Of a stretch of 28,584 nt of DNA, positions 21,001 to 28,584 are shown in pieces. The stretch is taken from contig KN883363.1 in the NCBI GenBank assembly GCA_000934455.1, forward strand, positions 191,354-219,937, in the 5' to 3' direction. The stretch's first letter is position 1. Every line of letters begins with the position of its first letter. The notes beneath the pieces were generated by a model, which worked only from the letters and a program-made list of their open reading frames with translations, did no database searches and was not told the DNA's origin. The translations under genes were made by a program, and so were the position numbers. This stretch comes from Apostichopus parvimensis. Taxonomy: Eukaryota > Echinodermata > Holothuroidea > Aspidochirotida > Stichopodidae.

Positions 21001-22644
21001 ATTAGTCGCTAATTAACATTTAATGAGTGGTGAAAATGTTTAAAACAAAGTTTGATAACAATGAGCACTGTGAATAAAGTGCAGTTAGTTAGATTGTTTA
21101 AATATCACAAAACAGACTATTTTAATGATAATATTGACTGCAGGTACTATATACAGTACAGTAGGTGCATATTTTTATGTCTTACATCTTTAGGTAGCTT
21201 TCAGGTTTACACTTGGATGAAGGCAGAACTTGAAGTACTACCGTACGGTATATAATAATAATATGTGTAAGCTCCCTAATATACTTTACTTTCCATTGTA
21301 CAATGCTATACTGTAACAACTGAGTGATCTAGATATGTCCCTCTCATTTTGCCATCTACATGAATCCCCCGTTCGCCCGCATAACAATCCCTTTCATAAG
21401 TTTCATTTCTACTCGAAACCTAGACGAGTATCTTTCACGGAAATCTTTCCATCGGGGGGAAGGCTATAACTGTGAGAGATTGACTAGGCTCGTTGTGCAG
21501 GGATCGCCTGCGGCTATGCTCCCTAATGAGATATACCGTGATGGGTCTGTCTCGAGCTCGGCGAGACTCGATACGACAGCTCTCCTCGCAATCTTCAGGT
21601 AGTTCTCATTCCCTCGCGGTCTAGGCCGCCACCGTGCTTGAAGGTTACCGTCAAAGAGAGAGCGGAATTACTTGTGATGACGCCGGACTGCCCTTTACGA
21701 TCAACTTGGGAGTTTGGAGTCTTAAGGGCTATTGATTGTAGTAGATTTGACGGGAACATTTACTTGAATACAGGTGTGACCGGAGGTCTACAGGCTACAT
21801 ATAATTCTGCTGGTATTTACAAATAAACTGATGATATAATCTATCACATGCAACTCTACAGTAGAGAGCTTGTTTGTGATATGTATGTAGGCAGGGAGGG
21901 AGAGGGATCAGTCATACAATAGTTGTTGTTGGGAGGGGAGGCAGAAGGGGGGAAGGTAGTAGGATGGGATAATGCATTTCATTTGGAAATAAATTTGATG
22001 GAGGTCAATATAATTTGTGTTCTCTTAAAGAACCAAACAGTATTAACGGTTCAATTAATAGCAATTAGAAGCAATTGGAGTTTTTGAATTCTTGGATGAA
22101 ATTTTTGCTATTGTTGAACATAACTTGACAAGTTGACAGGGTTTAAGTGTGCTTGATATATACTCAGTTCTGATGTTATACTCAAGGTTAGAGAAACACT
22201 ACTTGTAGGTCACAGGTCAATTGTGGATAAAATAGATGCCAAACCCAGAAAATTCTGCCAAAATGACTTACTATGAGAAACTATTAATAGACTTGAACTT
22301 CTAAGTTATATACTATATACTTTTCTTTATGGCTCCCTCATATTGATAACTAGAAACCTGTTGTTATTGATCGAGACCAGGACGTCAACTGAGGTCAACA
22401 ATATAGTGAATATATGTTGTAATGCAACATTTTGAATTTGGTTTGAAAACTTTTTTCCAAACCTTTTCATATTAATATGTAGGTCTCCACAGTAGATAAT
22501 GTTGTGGTTTTGTTGTTTCCGTCTCTTTCCAGAAGAAGAGGAAGATGTAGAACAGGACGAGGAGGAGGCGGATCCTAATGCCGGCCGATTTGTCCGCTAC
22601 CAATTCACACCGCAGTTCCTCAAACTCCATACAGTCGGAGCTAC
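8895..22644 (+). CDS. UNC119: UNC119 lipid-binding chaperone, exons 1-3 (3' end beyond the window)
   Basis: Joined exons 8895-9099, 18280-18393 and 22533-22644 give 144 residues of a family whose members are about 240-250 long. They cover the variable N-terminus, the linker and the first half of the beta-sandwich. Diagnostic segments are [40 protein letters not shown] and [20 protein letters not shown] then TVGAT. These match vertebrate UNC119/UNC119B closely, with UNC119B-like [20 protein letters not shown] and an acidic [12 protein letters not shown] linker but UNC119-like DPNAGRF. From family knowledge, this PDE6-delta/RhoGDI-fold protein sequesters N-myristoylated cargo such as transducin alpha and NPHP3 and releases it in cilia on ARL3-GTP binding. 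Exon junctions are phase 1, phase 1 and phase 2. The part starting EFTVGDKP is not in the window, so intron 3 exceeds 5.9 kb. Confidence 0.95.
9595..9609. repeat. Poly-C run
   Basis: This homopolymer C tract lies inside a pyrimidine-rich stretch (about 9585-9640) of UNC119 intron 1. Similar G/C homopolymers recur near 6058, 20103, 24148 and 26410, suggesting mononucleotide slippage is common in this genome. Confidence 0.7.
11467..11493. repeat. C-rich simple sequence
   Basis: A CCCCCTCCCC-type tract in intron 1. It is unrelated to any coding feature and could form an i-motif/G-quadruplex pair. Confidence 0.6.
13219..13274 (+). repeat. G-rich tract with G-quadruplex potential
   Basis: Runs of three or more G recur at short spacing (GGGAAGG, GGGGTAGGGTGGGTGAGGG, then G9 and GGGATGGGAGG). 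The pattern satisfies a simple G3+N1-7 quadruplex rule several times. It lies in intron 1 on the coding strand, so the pre-mRNA would carry it. Confidence 0.6.
14629..15265. repeat. Minisatellite, about 20 copies of a ~32-bp unit
   Basis: A near-perfect tandem array inside UNC119 intron 1. The unit contains ACAGATAACATACTGTACAG followed by TAAATATGA(C/T)(A/G)T. About every second to third copy is a variant in which CATACTGTACAG is replaced by CATTCTGTATATAG (slightly longer, 34 bp), suggesting a higher-order pattern. The array has no stop codon in two minus-strand frames and so produces long, purely artefactual reading frames of repeated LSVCYIY-type peptide. Flanks are unrelated single-copy DNA. 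Each unit includes the palindrome TACTGTACAGTA or a close derivative. Confidence 0.93.
15893..15957 (+). repeat. GTGAGGG-type G-rich minisatellite/quadruplex tract
   Basis: Irregular repeats of GTGAGGG and GTGGGGG (GGGTGAGTGGGGGTTGTGGG and on through GAGGGAGGGGG to GAGGGGGGTTTGAGGG). There are at least seven G runs of three or more within 65 bp. Opposite-strand reading frames across it are Pro/His/Thr-rich and spurious. It lies on the coding strand of intron 1. Confidence 0.65.
18280..18393 (+). CDS. UNC119: UNC119 exon 2 (start of beta-sandwich)
   Basis: The 114-bp exon encodes residues 70-106 as [20 protein letters not shown] then [17 protein letters not shown]. The family's strongly conserved [16 protein letters not shown] core is intact. 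The acceptor is TCTCCAG|GT and the donor CATCAG|GTTTGT, phase 1 on both sides, so the exon length is a multiple of three. The last base (G) forms Glu107 with the first two bases of exon 3. Confidence 0.95.
18785..18797 (+). promoter_or_regulatory. DR1-like nuclear receptor motif (imperfect)
   Basis: AGGTCA-A-AGGTGA: two direct half-sites spaced by one base, with one mismatch in the second half. This spacing is bound by RXR heterodimers, HNF4 and COUP-TF type receptors. It is a sequence match only. Confidence 0.35.
20831..21108. repeat. Diverged tandem duplication, two copies of ~125-155 bp
   Basis: Copy 1 (20831-20983) and copy 2 (20985-21108) share, in order, CCAAAGTGAAACATGAATTA, GTC(A/G)CTA, AATTAACATT, AAAACAAAGTTTGATAAC, GAGCAC(A/T)GTGAAT and GATTGTTAAA/AAATATCA. 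The copies differ by substitutions and by several indels, including about 20 bp missing from the middle of copy 2. This is a local duplication in intron 2 with no coding content. Confidence 0.8.
21360..21780. other. CpG-rich islet in UNC119 intron 2
   Basis: By eye there are about 30 CpG dinucleotides in about 420 bp. The surrounding intron has only a few per 400 bp and is also far more AT-rich. The islet includes TCTCGAGCTCGGCGAGA and CCCTCGCGG. Two open frames cross it (21360-21602 and 21638-21826) without recognisable domains. The first ends at CTTCAG|GTAGTT, which resembles a splice donor, and CGAAACCTAG at 21414-21423 could act as an acceptor. It could be a cis-regulatory element, a foreign insertion, or an unrecognised alternative exon. 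It does not match ribosomal RNA or tRNA as far as I can tell. Confidence 0.45.
22207..22219 (+). promoter_or_regulatory. Perfect DR1 nuclear receptor motif
   Basis: AGGTCA-C-AGGTCA, an exact direct repeat with one-base spacing, about 310 bp upstream of UNC119 exon 3. Receptors of the RXR, HNF4 and COUP-TF type bind this layout. Function is not shown by sequence. Confidence 0.4.
22533..22644 (+). CDS. UNC119: UNC119 exon 3 (acidic linker and core strands)
   Basis: The exon encodes residues 107-144, [20 protein letters not shown] followed by [17 protein letters not shown]. It opens with a run of acidic residues resembling the UNC119B linker and continues into the invariant [18 protein letters not shown] block. 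The acceptor is TTTCCAG|AAG and the donor GCTAC|GTAAGT, phase 2, where AC will be completed to Thr144 by the next exon. That exon should begin with VEFTVGDKP and is not present downstream in the window. Confidence 0.95.
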
Positions 22645-23681
22645 GTAAGTTTGGCCTCATTTCGTCTTCATTGGGACTCTTGTGTATATGGTAGTCCTGT
22701 CATAACCACTAAATATTACCCTGTGTTATGGTCAAGAAGCAACTACATGGTCACTCTGGGTCTTTTGCCGGGGCATCATATTCACGTATTGGGCTTTTGG
22801 TAAATCTAGCGGATTTGACCAAAACTTCTCTGCACCCTCTCTATTCTCTTTACCCTCTTTACCCTCTCTCCCCTTCCAGAGAAGAAAAGCAGTGATGATT
22901 ACTAAAGCAATGATTTAAAAAATAGTCGTCAATAGAAATACCTCCCCCCATCCCTCCTCCTTCAAAATGATGGATTGATACTTTCCTCTCAACAACAAAA
23001 TAAGGTGTCCACTCAATGATGGGAAGATCAGATCAGATTGGCTTAAATCAATTGTAGAAAATCCGTTTGCTATTTAAATCCCGGTTATTGTTTATAAATA
23101 CTCATCATCCGTGAGAAAGTATAAACTCTGCTGAAAATTCCAGTGTTTATTGTTGCAGACGTCACTGACATTTCTTCACACGGTCTCAGCTACAAGGAGT
23201 GTAGACATAATGCACATTGTCTCAACTTCCTTTTCTCTCCCCGACCCCTCAAAGTAAACAGGCTTGGTTAAATGTGTAAACACCATTCAAACGCAGTCGG
23301 CTGTTGACGGTTGTCACTAACTTTATATAATACGGCAAGCCTCCTTTCTCCTGGTCAGGTGAATATTGCCGATCCCTCGCGCGAGAGTTAGTGTACATGT
23401 ATTGTGCAATACGGTGAGCAGGAATAGCTGGATTAATGTTGAGAGGATGAGAAGAGGCCAGGAAGTGTCTGTCTGTTTAAATTACAGTCCTGATTCAACT
23501 TGATTTGCTTAACATAAAGAGATGACCTGTCCGTGTAGTGAGGAGAACAATGCTAGTGTCTGAGTTGTATTTCTGCCTGAAGGGCAATCTTTTATTAAGT
23601 TACTTAGTTACTATTTTAAGCAATGTTTCCCTAGTCTGTATACCTTGTTCTTTCTGCTTTGTGACTTAACGCAATCATAAT

Positions 23682-23714
23682 GGTGTGTGTGCGTGTGTCT
23701 GTGTGTGTGTGTGC
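23682..23714. repeat. GT microsatellite
   Basis: An imperfect (GT)n of about 33 bp interrupted by GC and CT. The opposite strand reads as a spurious His/Thr-rich peptide. Confidence 0.9.
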
Positions 23715-23897
23715 AGTACATATGTTTGCCTGTGTATGGATAGAAGCTTGCACGCATCAGAATTTTTGTTTGTGGATGCCCCATATTTGAGTTAATGAAG
23801 CCTTTTGCTTTTTGGTTGAAGGCAGAGAGCAGCATACTGTAGGTTGAGAATGTGAACATTTTGGTAACACTCGATCTGTAGAAATGAAACTTTGTGG

Positions 23898-23910
23898 AGG
23901 TCAAAGGTGT
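23898..23910 (+). promoter_or_regulatory. DR1-like nuclear receptor motif (imperfect)
   Basis: AGGTCA-A-AGGTGT, a one-base-spaced pair with two mismatches in the second half-site. It lies about 175 bp upstream of a perfect DR1 in the same intron. Confidence 0.3.
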
Positions 23911-24073
23911 GTGGAAGGTCGGCTGATGTCAGAAGTCATCAAGTGGTCACAATTAGTCACAATATCAAAAACACCTGTAAAAATGGTTCAGTATTTCAAG
24001 ATGGCAAGCTTCCAAGGCTGGATCTCAAGGATTGTCTGAGGAAGGATAGATTTAAGCCCATTGTTGGTAGTGG

Positions 24074-24086
24074 AGGTCAGAGGTCA
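24074..24086 (+). promoter_or_regulatory. Perfect DR1 nuclear receptor motif
   Basis: AGGTCA-G-AGGTCA in UNC119 intron 3. It is the second exact DR1 within 2 kb, the other being at 22207-22219. Confidence 0.4.
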
Positions 24087-26260
24087 TTTTAGATCAACAT
24101 ACCTGGACACATTATAAAGATGGTATATTGAGAAGTGGATCTTCGAGGGGGGGGGGGGAGTGAGGGGTGTAAACTGTATCTGATTCCTGAAACAAAATTG
24201 ATCAATTTCATCCTAAAATCGTCAGTGCTGTGGTTTCAATATTGCTTATATATATTTGGTACAAAAATATCAACCTCCTGTCAGAAGTGACAATAATGTA
24301 GTAAAAATTGTATTCCTTTGCTCAAATGTGTAAAGATGAAAGATAGAGTAAACCTTGCCAACTTTTCATGAAGCTTCAGTCTTTGACCAAGTCTGTGAAA
24401 ATGATTTTTTATGGTCACTGTGCAAGCATGCCTCTGGAGATAGGATGTGAATCATCCATTTACACATAAAAGACATCCCTATCCAACATGCAGCAAAATA
24501 TAAAACCCTGTCCTCAATTAGGCAAAAAAAACTATAAATTTGAGAAATCTAATTATAACTCGGAAAGTAATTTACCATGTTGTGACTTGAAGATGATAAA
24601 TTTAGATATTTTCCCTGAATATCTCTTTCTGATTTGAGATGTGTGAGATGTATCCCTCTGAAGTAGGTTACTGTCACTGTAGAATACATTTAATACACTT
24701 CTTTTCTTCTTCATAATATTACCCACCTACCCACCCATCCCGCACAGCATTCCTGCACACTTTGCCTTTTAAATCTCTTACATCAGTTCGGTAGAAAACC
24801 CATTGCAGGGTGCACAATACCGACTTTATGATAAATATCTGATGATAGCATATCATTTACATTATATTCACTTGATATAATCAATTTTGTCCTTGTATGA
24901 ATTCAATAACTCTACATATTTCAGACAGCCTTGGTAAATCTCCCAGATGGTGATTTTTTTTTGTATATCCAAGCTGTCTGTCAACCACCTGTGCTGCATA
25001 ATAAACTGACTGGCTGTCACGATATTTGAGAAGACAGTCAGTATCACCAGCCCTCAGACGATTATCAACCCCACACGATTTTGAAGTCGTTTTATTAACG
25101 GGGCAACCCATACCTCTCATGGTCTGTCCGTATTACAGTTAACTTTAGAGTTATTGGGAAGAATGTTGAATTTCTCTTAAATATTGGTCCAAACGGTATT
25201 TTAAGTCGGGTCGTACGAAAAAGATTTGTGAAACGTGGAAAGCATACAGTATGATAGACTGCTGTTCTTTCACACATTTAAATAAAACTTCAATGATAGA
25301 TTGTCTGTGTGACGGACATTTAGTCATCATGGACCACCCGAACATCCCTTACAAACAGCCCTGTCAGTTCGTCGCTGTTTTTATTAAAAGACCACGTTTG
25401 ATTGCGGTCATTGATCGCTAGTACTTCTGTAGTTTGGTAAAAATTTGAAATATTTTGGAAGAGCGGACATCCATGTAGATCATGTTAACATTATTGTGTC
25501 AAGCTACTGTACTGTACACACATAGAATAGTATGGAAGTCCTGCTTGTACATTTGTCACTCGAGAAGGATTAGAAATTCCTCATAGTTTCCGAAAAAGGT
25601 CTTCGGTGATTGGCAGATTTGACAGAACACTTTGCACATCAAATGGATGAACCTCGGTTTTCTCGTGAGAGAACAAACCCAGTCTCACGTTGCATCATGT
25701 AATGGGGTTTTAAATAATTTGTGACTGAAATTGGCTTTCAGGACTATTCCTAGGGGAGATCATGGCAGCGGATGGATGTCTAGTCTAATTATGGGTGCCT
25801 ATGCTGCTACCAGCACCGCATGATCAGTTAGCACACATAAATGCAACAGTACATACATGTGTATAGTGATTGACCATAATGAAATACTTTCCATTCTGCG
25901 TATACGTAGCGTCGTTTAATGAATTAAACAGAATTTTGAATGTCAGAGTTGTTTATGCTGACCGCCACTACTCGCCATTCCTGTGATTGATTGGGCCAAT
26001 GTCTAGTTGGCTTATAATTAAAGCTTTACGAGTAAAGCGCTTTGCTTTCTGAAGCGAATTAAACGTAACGTCAGCCGAGCTGTAAAAGACACAAATGTCT
26101 ATTGCGTGATTAATTGTCCACGAGTTAGTCTGAGACAGTAACAGTGAGTTACTTAGTGTCATTTATTAGTTTACTGTGACATTATCATTAACTTGGCTGA
26201 GCTCTATGGATAACGACGGTTTACCGTATGGTTTCCAGTCTTGTAAGCCGTGTTCATATT

Positions 26261-26322
26261 TGAGGACACAAGGAGGATTTGTTGCCCCTGCAAAGGTGAT
26301 AGTACGGAGGCTTGTGTCCTCA
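26261..26322. repeat. Inverted repeat, 12-bp perfect stem
   Basis: TGAGGACACAAG (26261-26272) pairs exactly with CTTGTGTCCTCA (26311-26322) across a 38-base spacer. It is isolated, not followed by a T-run, and not obviously part of a transposon. Confidence 0.6.
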
Positions 26323-28584
26323 GGATCAGAGTCCTGCAATCGTTATCTCCCTTTCAGGGAAGATCCTGACACCGCAAGGGCGATCAGGATTGTAGTGTGG
26401 ACATTCGAGGGGGGGGGGGGTTGATGGACCGACTGGAGATCTGGGATGACTAGATATCGTCATCTCCGTTATAAACTGACACAGGAGTAATATGCAAAGA
26501 TACAGAAGAAAACCCTCTCTGTGAAATGTAAACAATCATTGTGACCCTCTTGTCATGATGGCGTTATATCGATGTGTTCCCAAATGTGGACTTGTCTGGG
26601 GTCAGCTCTGAGGGGTGAAACAGGATCCTGATTCTCATTGCGTTCTCACTTGTGAACAAGGTCAAAGTTTTCTGTGTAGGGTGTGAAACAAAGCAGATTT
26701 GTAATGATGACATTAAGTCAGCTGATAATGTACTTGACCAGGAGTTTGTTTCAAACTAGCAAATAGCATCCATTAAGCACTTCTTTTATTAGAGAATTAT
26801 ACTTGTAAGCTTTCAGATTGGTAGATTTGGAAGGGACAGGAAGTGAGCATCAAACCTGAAGTGGGTCAATGAGGGCGCAATGCTAAAATGTAGGTTAAGT
26901 ACATATGTATGTACATTTAGAGTGCACATGTAGGATGGAGACAGGTAAGTATCAAGTTTTGGAGGAAATTGATCAATTTAATTTACATGAGCTCATGTCA
27001 CGTACACTATCCATGATGTGTTCTGTTCATACAGTAGGACTTTAACAGACATGATCAAACTTTTCCCTCTTCACGAACTAGAACAGGTTATTAACAGCAA
27101 GATTTCCACTTTGATCACTCAAGGAATTACAATGCCACACGTACTGTAGATAATTCATGGAATTTTGACAATGTACAAAGAACATTATAATCTTAATTTA
27201 TGGCATGCAAAACCTACTTCAAAACAATACTTACTGTACTGAATAAATGTAGTCTACTTTCTCATTATAAACAGTTTTGTACACTTAACTGCTATTGTTA
27301 TTCATCAACCTCATGATGTATCTACAATAGCCGTAGTGCCTTAATATTCTACCATGCACACATAGTGGCAAAGAGTTTTACTTTGTTCCTCGCTTACCTG
27401 TCTCCCCACAACCATAGCACTCTGTTCTACCATGTCTAGAATGAACTGGTGACCTGTTTTAAACCAGGAAGGTTTTCTTGGGAATACTGAATTGATGAAA
27501 TAGAAGTTAAACCTTTAATAACTGATGGACGTAATGAATGAGCCGTTTTTGTAATTAATATGTATACGTAACAGCACTTGTTAGCAAAGTAAATCAAATA
27601 GTTTGAGAACTTCTTTTTCTCTCCAATTAAAACTTTCAAGACTATTCAGACTCTATGACATTTGCAAAACCACAACTTACCGTAAGTAAACAAGACAACT
27701 TATTGAACACTAAAATAAATTTTGACGTACAGTGAACTTGTACAGTACAATCAGTATGTACGATGGATGCCCCCAAAGAAACAAGACTGTTTAAGAACTT
27801 CTGACCATCGCAGGCAAAATAATAGAAAACGAACACAACACTGAAGTTTGAGGAGTAAATATGAAAGGGTGAAAAATATTAATGTTAGAAATAACATTTA
27901 AAGAGAACTGCTAAACCCGTCTGTAATATTGTCCAGAATTATGTACCCGAAGAACTTTCGCATAAAATTGGGCATTCAAGGTCTCTCTTTTACACAGTTT
28001 GTCTTGTGTGCTGGACACAAAGAAGCTTAATATCTTGTACATGACGGTAGTTAAGTAGCCAACCATCGATTACAGATGTCATATAAAGATTTTGTCCCAA
28101 GGAGAAAAATAGATATCCTATGGTGTACCTCTTTTATTGACAGGCTGGAATATTTTTCGGAAAATATGCAAAATTTCATAAAGTGCCTGTCGTGAGAGAA
28201 AGGCCCCAAAGTTGTCGTACTGTATTACAGTGTATTAAATGCAAGAACGCGCAAGAATAGTTTTTAAATGGACGATTTGAAACCCTTCGTTAAATATCCC
28301 GCCGTTGTCCCACCATAGCTACTTAAAGTGAATTCTTATGTCTTTACAGATAATTGGTCCTCTCTTCCTTAAAGTACCCATCTGTGGCACGCTTCTGAAT
28401 TACAGTACAGTAGAACTTACGAGCATGACAGGCGGTGGTTTGTCATATACTGTATGGTCAGAAACTGATAAAGGCAGAATGTGACTTAATAACTTGACTG
28501 ACAAACAAAATGACAGTTTGAGGTACTCTGTAGTACTTTGCAAAATTACAGTAGTAGTAAGCAGTGTAACTGCTTTATGTAGCT

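Larger units (their letters stand above)
18394..22532 (+). other. UNC119 intron 2 (4.1 kb)
   Basis: The donor is GTTTGT, weaker than the other UNC119 donors; the acceptor is TCTCTTTCCAG. Notable contents are DR1-like half-site pairs (18785-18797, 22207-22219), a C-run (about 20104-20114), a diverged tandem duplication (20831-21108) and a CpG-rich islet (21360-21780). No internal gene is recognised. Confidence 0.8.
22645..28584 (+). other. UNC119 intron 3, 5' part (continues past the window)
   Basis: The donor is GTAAGT at 22645. I searched by eye for the expected continuation (EFTVGDKPV, FRMIERHYFR, FDFGFCIP, CEHIYEFP) and found none up to 28584. Contents are a GT microsatellite (23682-23714), DR1 motifs (23898-23910, 24074-24086), G-runs near 24145-24158 and 26408-26420, short hairpins (25005-25042, 26261-26322), and many ACTGTA/TACAGT words. 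Short open frames show no recognisable domains. Confidence 0.75.

Noticed and set aside
21360..21826. Ribosomal RNA or tRNA content in the CpG-rich islet
   Set aside because: The base composition prompted the idea, but I recognise no conserved rRNA core segment and no tRNA cloverleaf.
23611..23904. His/Thr-rich minus-strand frame
   Set aside because: It reads through the GT microsatellite and is an artefact.
24881..25120. 79-codon minus-strand ATG frame with a protein-like composition
   Set aside because: It has no domain I recognise, no splice context on that strand, and runs through a T-run. It is kept out for lack of support.
26176..26424. 82-codon plus-strand frame ending in poly-Gly
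   Set aside because: It ends in the G-run and contains the 12-bp inverted repeat. It has no conserved motif or splice support.

Overview
This is a window of animal nuclear DNA. Its small exons have canonical GT..AG sites and sit in long AT-rich introns. It carries microsatellites, a minisatellite, a foldback element and a dead LINE fragment. There is no operon structure and there are no prokaryotic genes. The proteins and repeat style fit a marine invertebrate, and an echinoderm is my best guess. That guess rests on general impression and has not been checked against any database.

Two genes can be reconstructed, both on the plus strand. Gene 1 is MTRFR (C12orf65-type), a mitochondrial GGQ release-factor-like protein. 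It has three coding exons (4538-4707, 5171-5357, 6908-7135) joined in phases 2 and 0, giving 194 residues. Gene 2 is UNC119, the lipid-binding trafficking chaperone for myristoylated ciliary cargo. Exons 1-3 (8895-9099, 18280-18393, 22533-22644) join in phases 1 and 1 and end in phase 2. They encode about the first 144 residues; the remaining ~100 must lie beyond the right edge. The two genes are head-to-tail, 1.76 kb apart from stop to start, and have no obvious functional link.

Layout. 1-4530 is gene-poor: a possible terminal exon of an unidentified minus-strand gene at 390-507, a foldback element built from short tandem units (634-1324), and AT-rich DNA. 4532-7600 is MTRFR with its probable poly(A) signal. 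7600-8890 is intergenic: a frameshifted CR1/Jockey-like LINE C-terminal remnant (minus strand, 8097-8340), then the presumed UNC119 promoter with several dyads and an upstream ORF. 8895 to the end is UNC119. Its 9.2-kb intron 1 holds a ~20-copy minisatellite (14629-15265) and two G-rich tracts. Intron 2 holds a CpG-rich islet (about 21360-21780) and a diverged tandem duplication (20831-21108). Intron 3 runs off the window.

Three patterns stand out. A palindrome related to TACTGTACAGTA is scattered through the UNC119 introns and is also the core of the minisatellite. Two perfect and two near-perfect DR1 nuclear-receptor half-site pairs lie in introns 2 and 3. The CpG-rich islet differs sharply in base composition from its surroundings. 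I found no convincing evidence for a wholly new multi-gene system.
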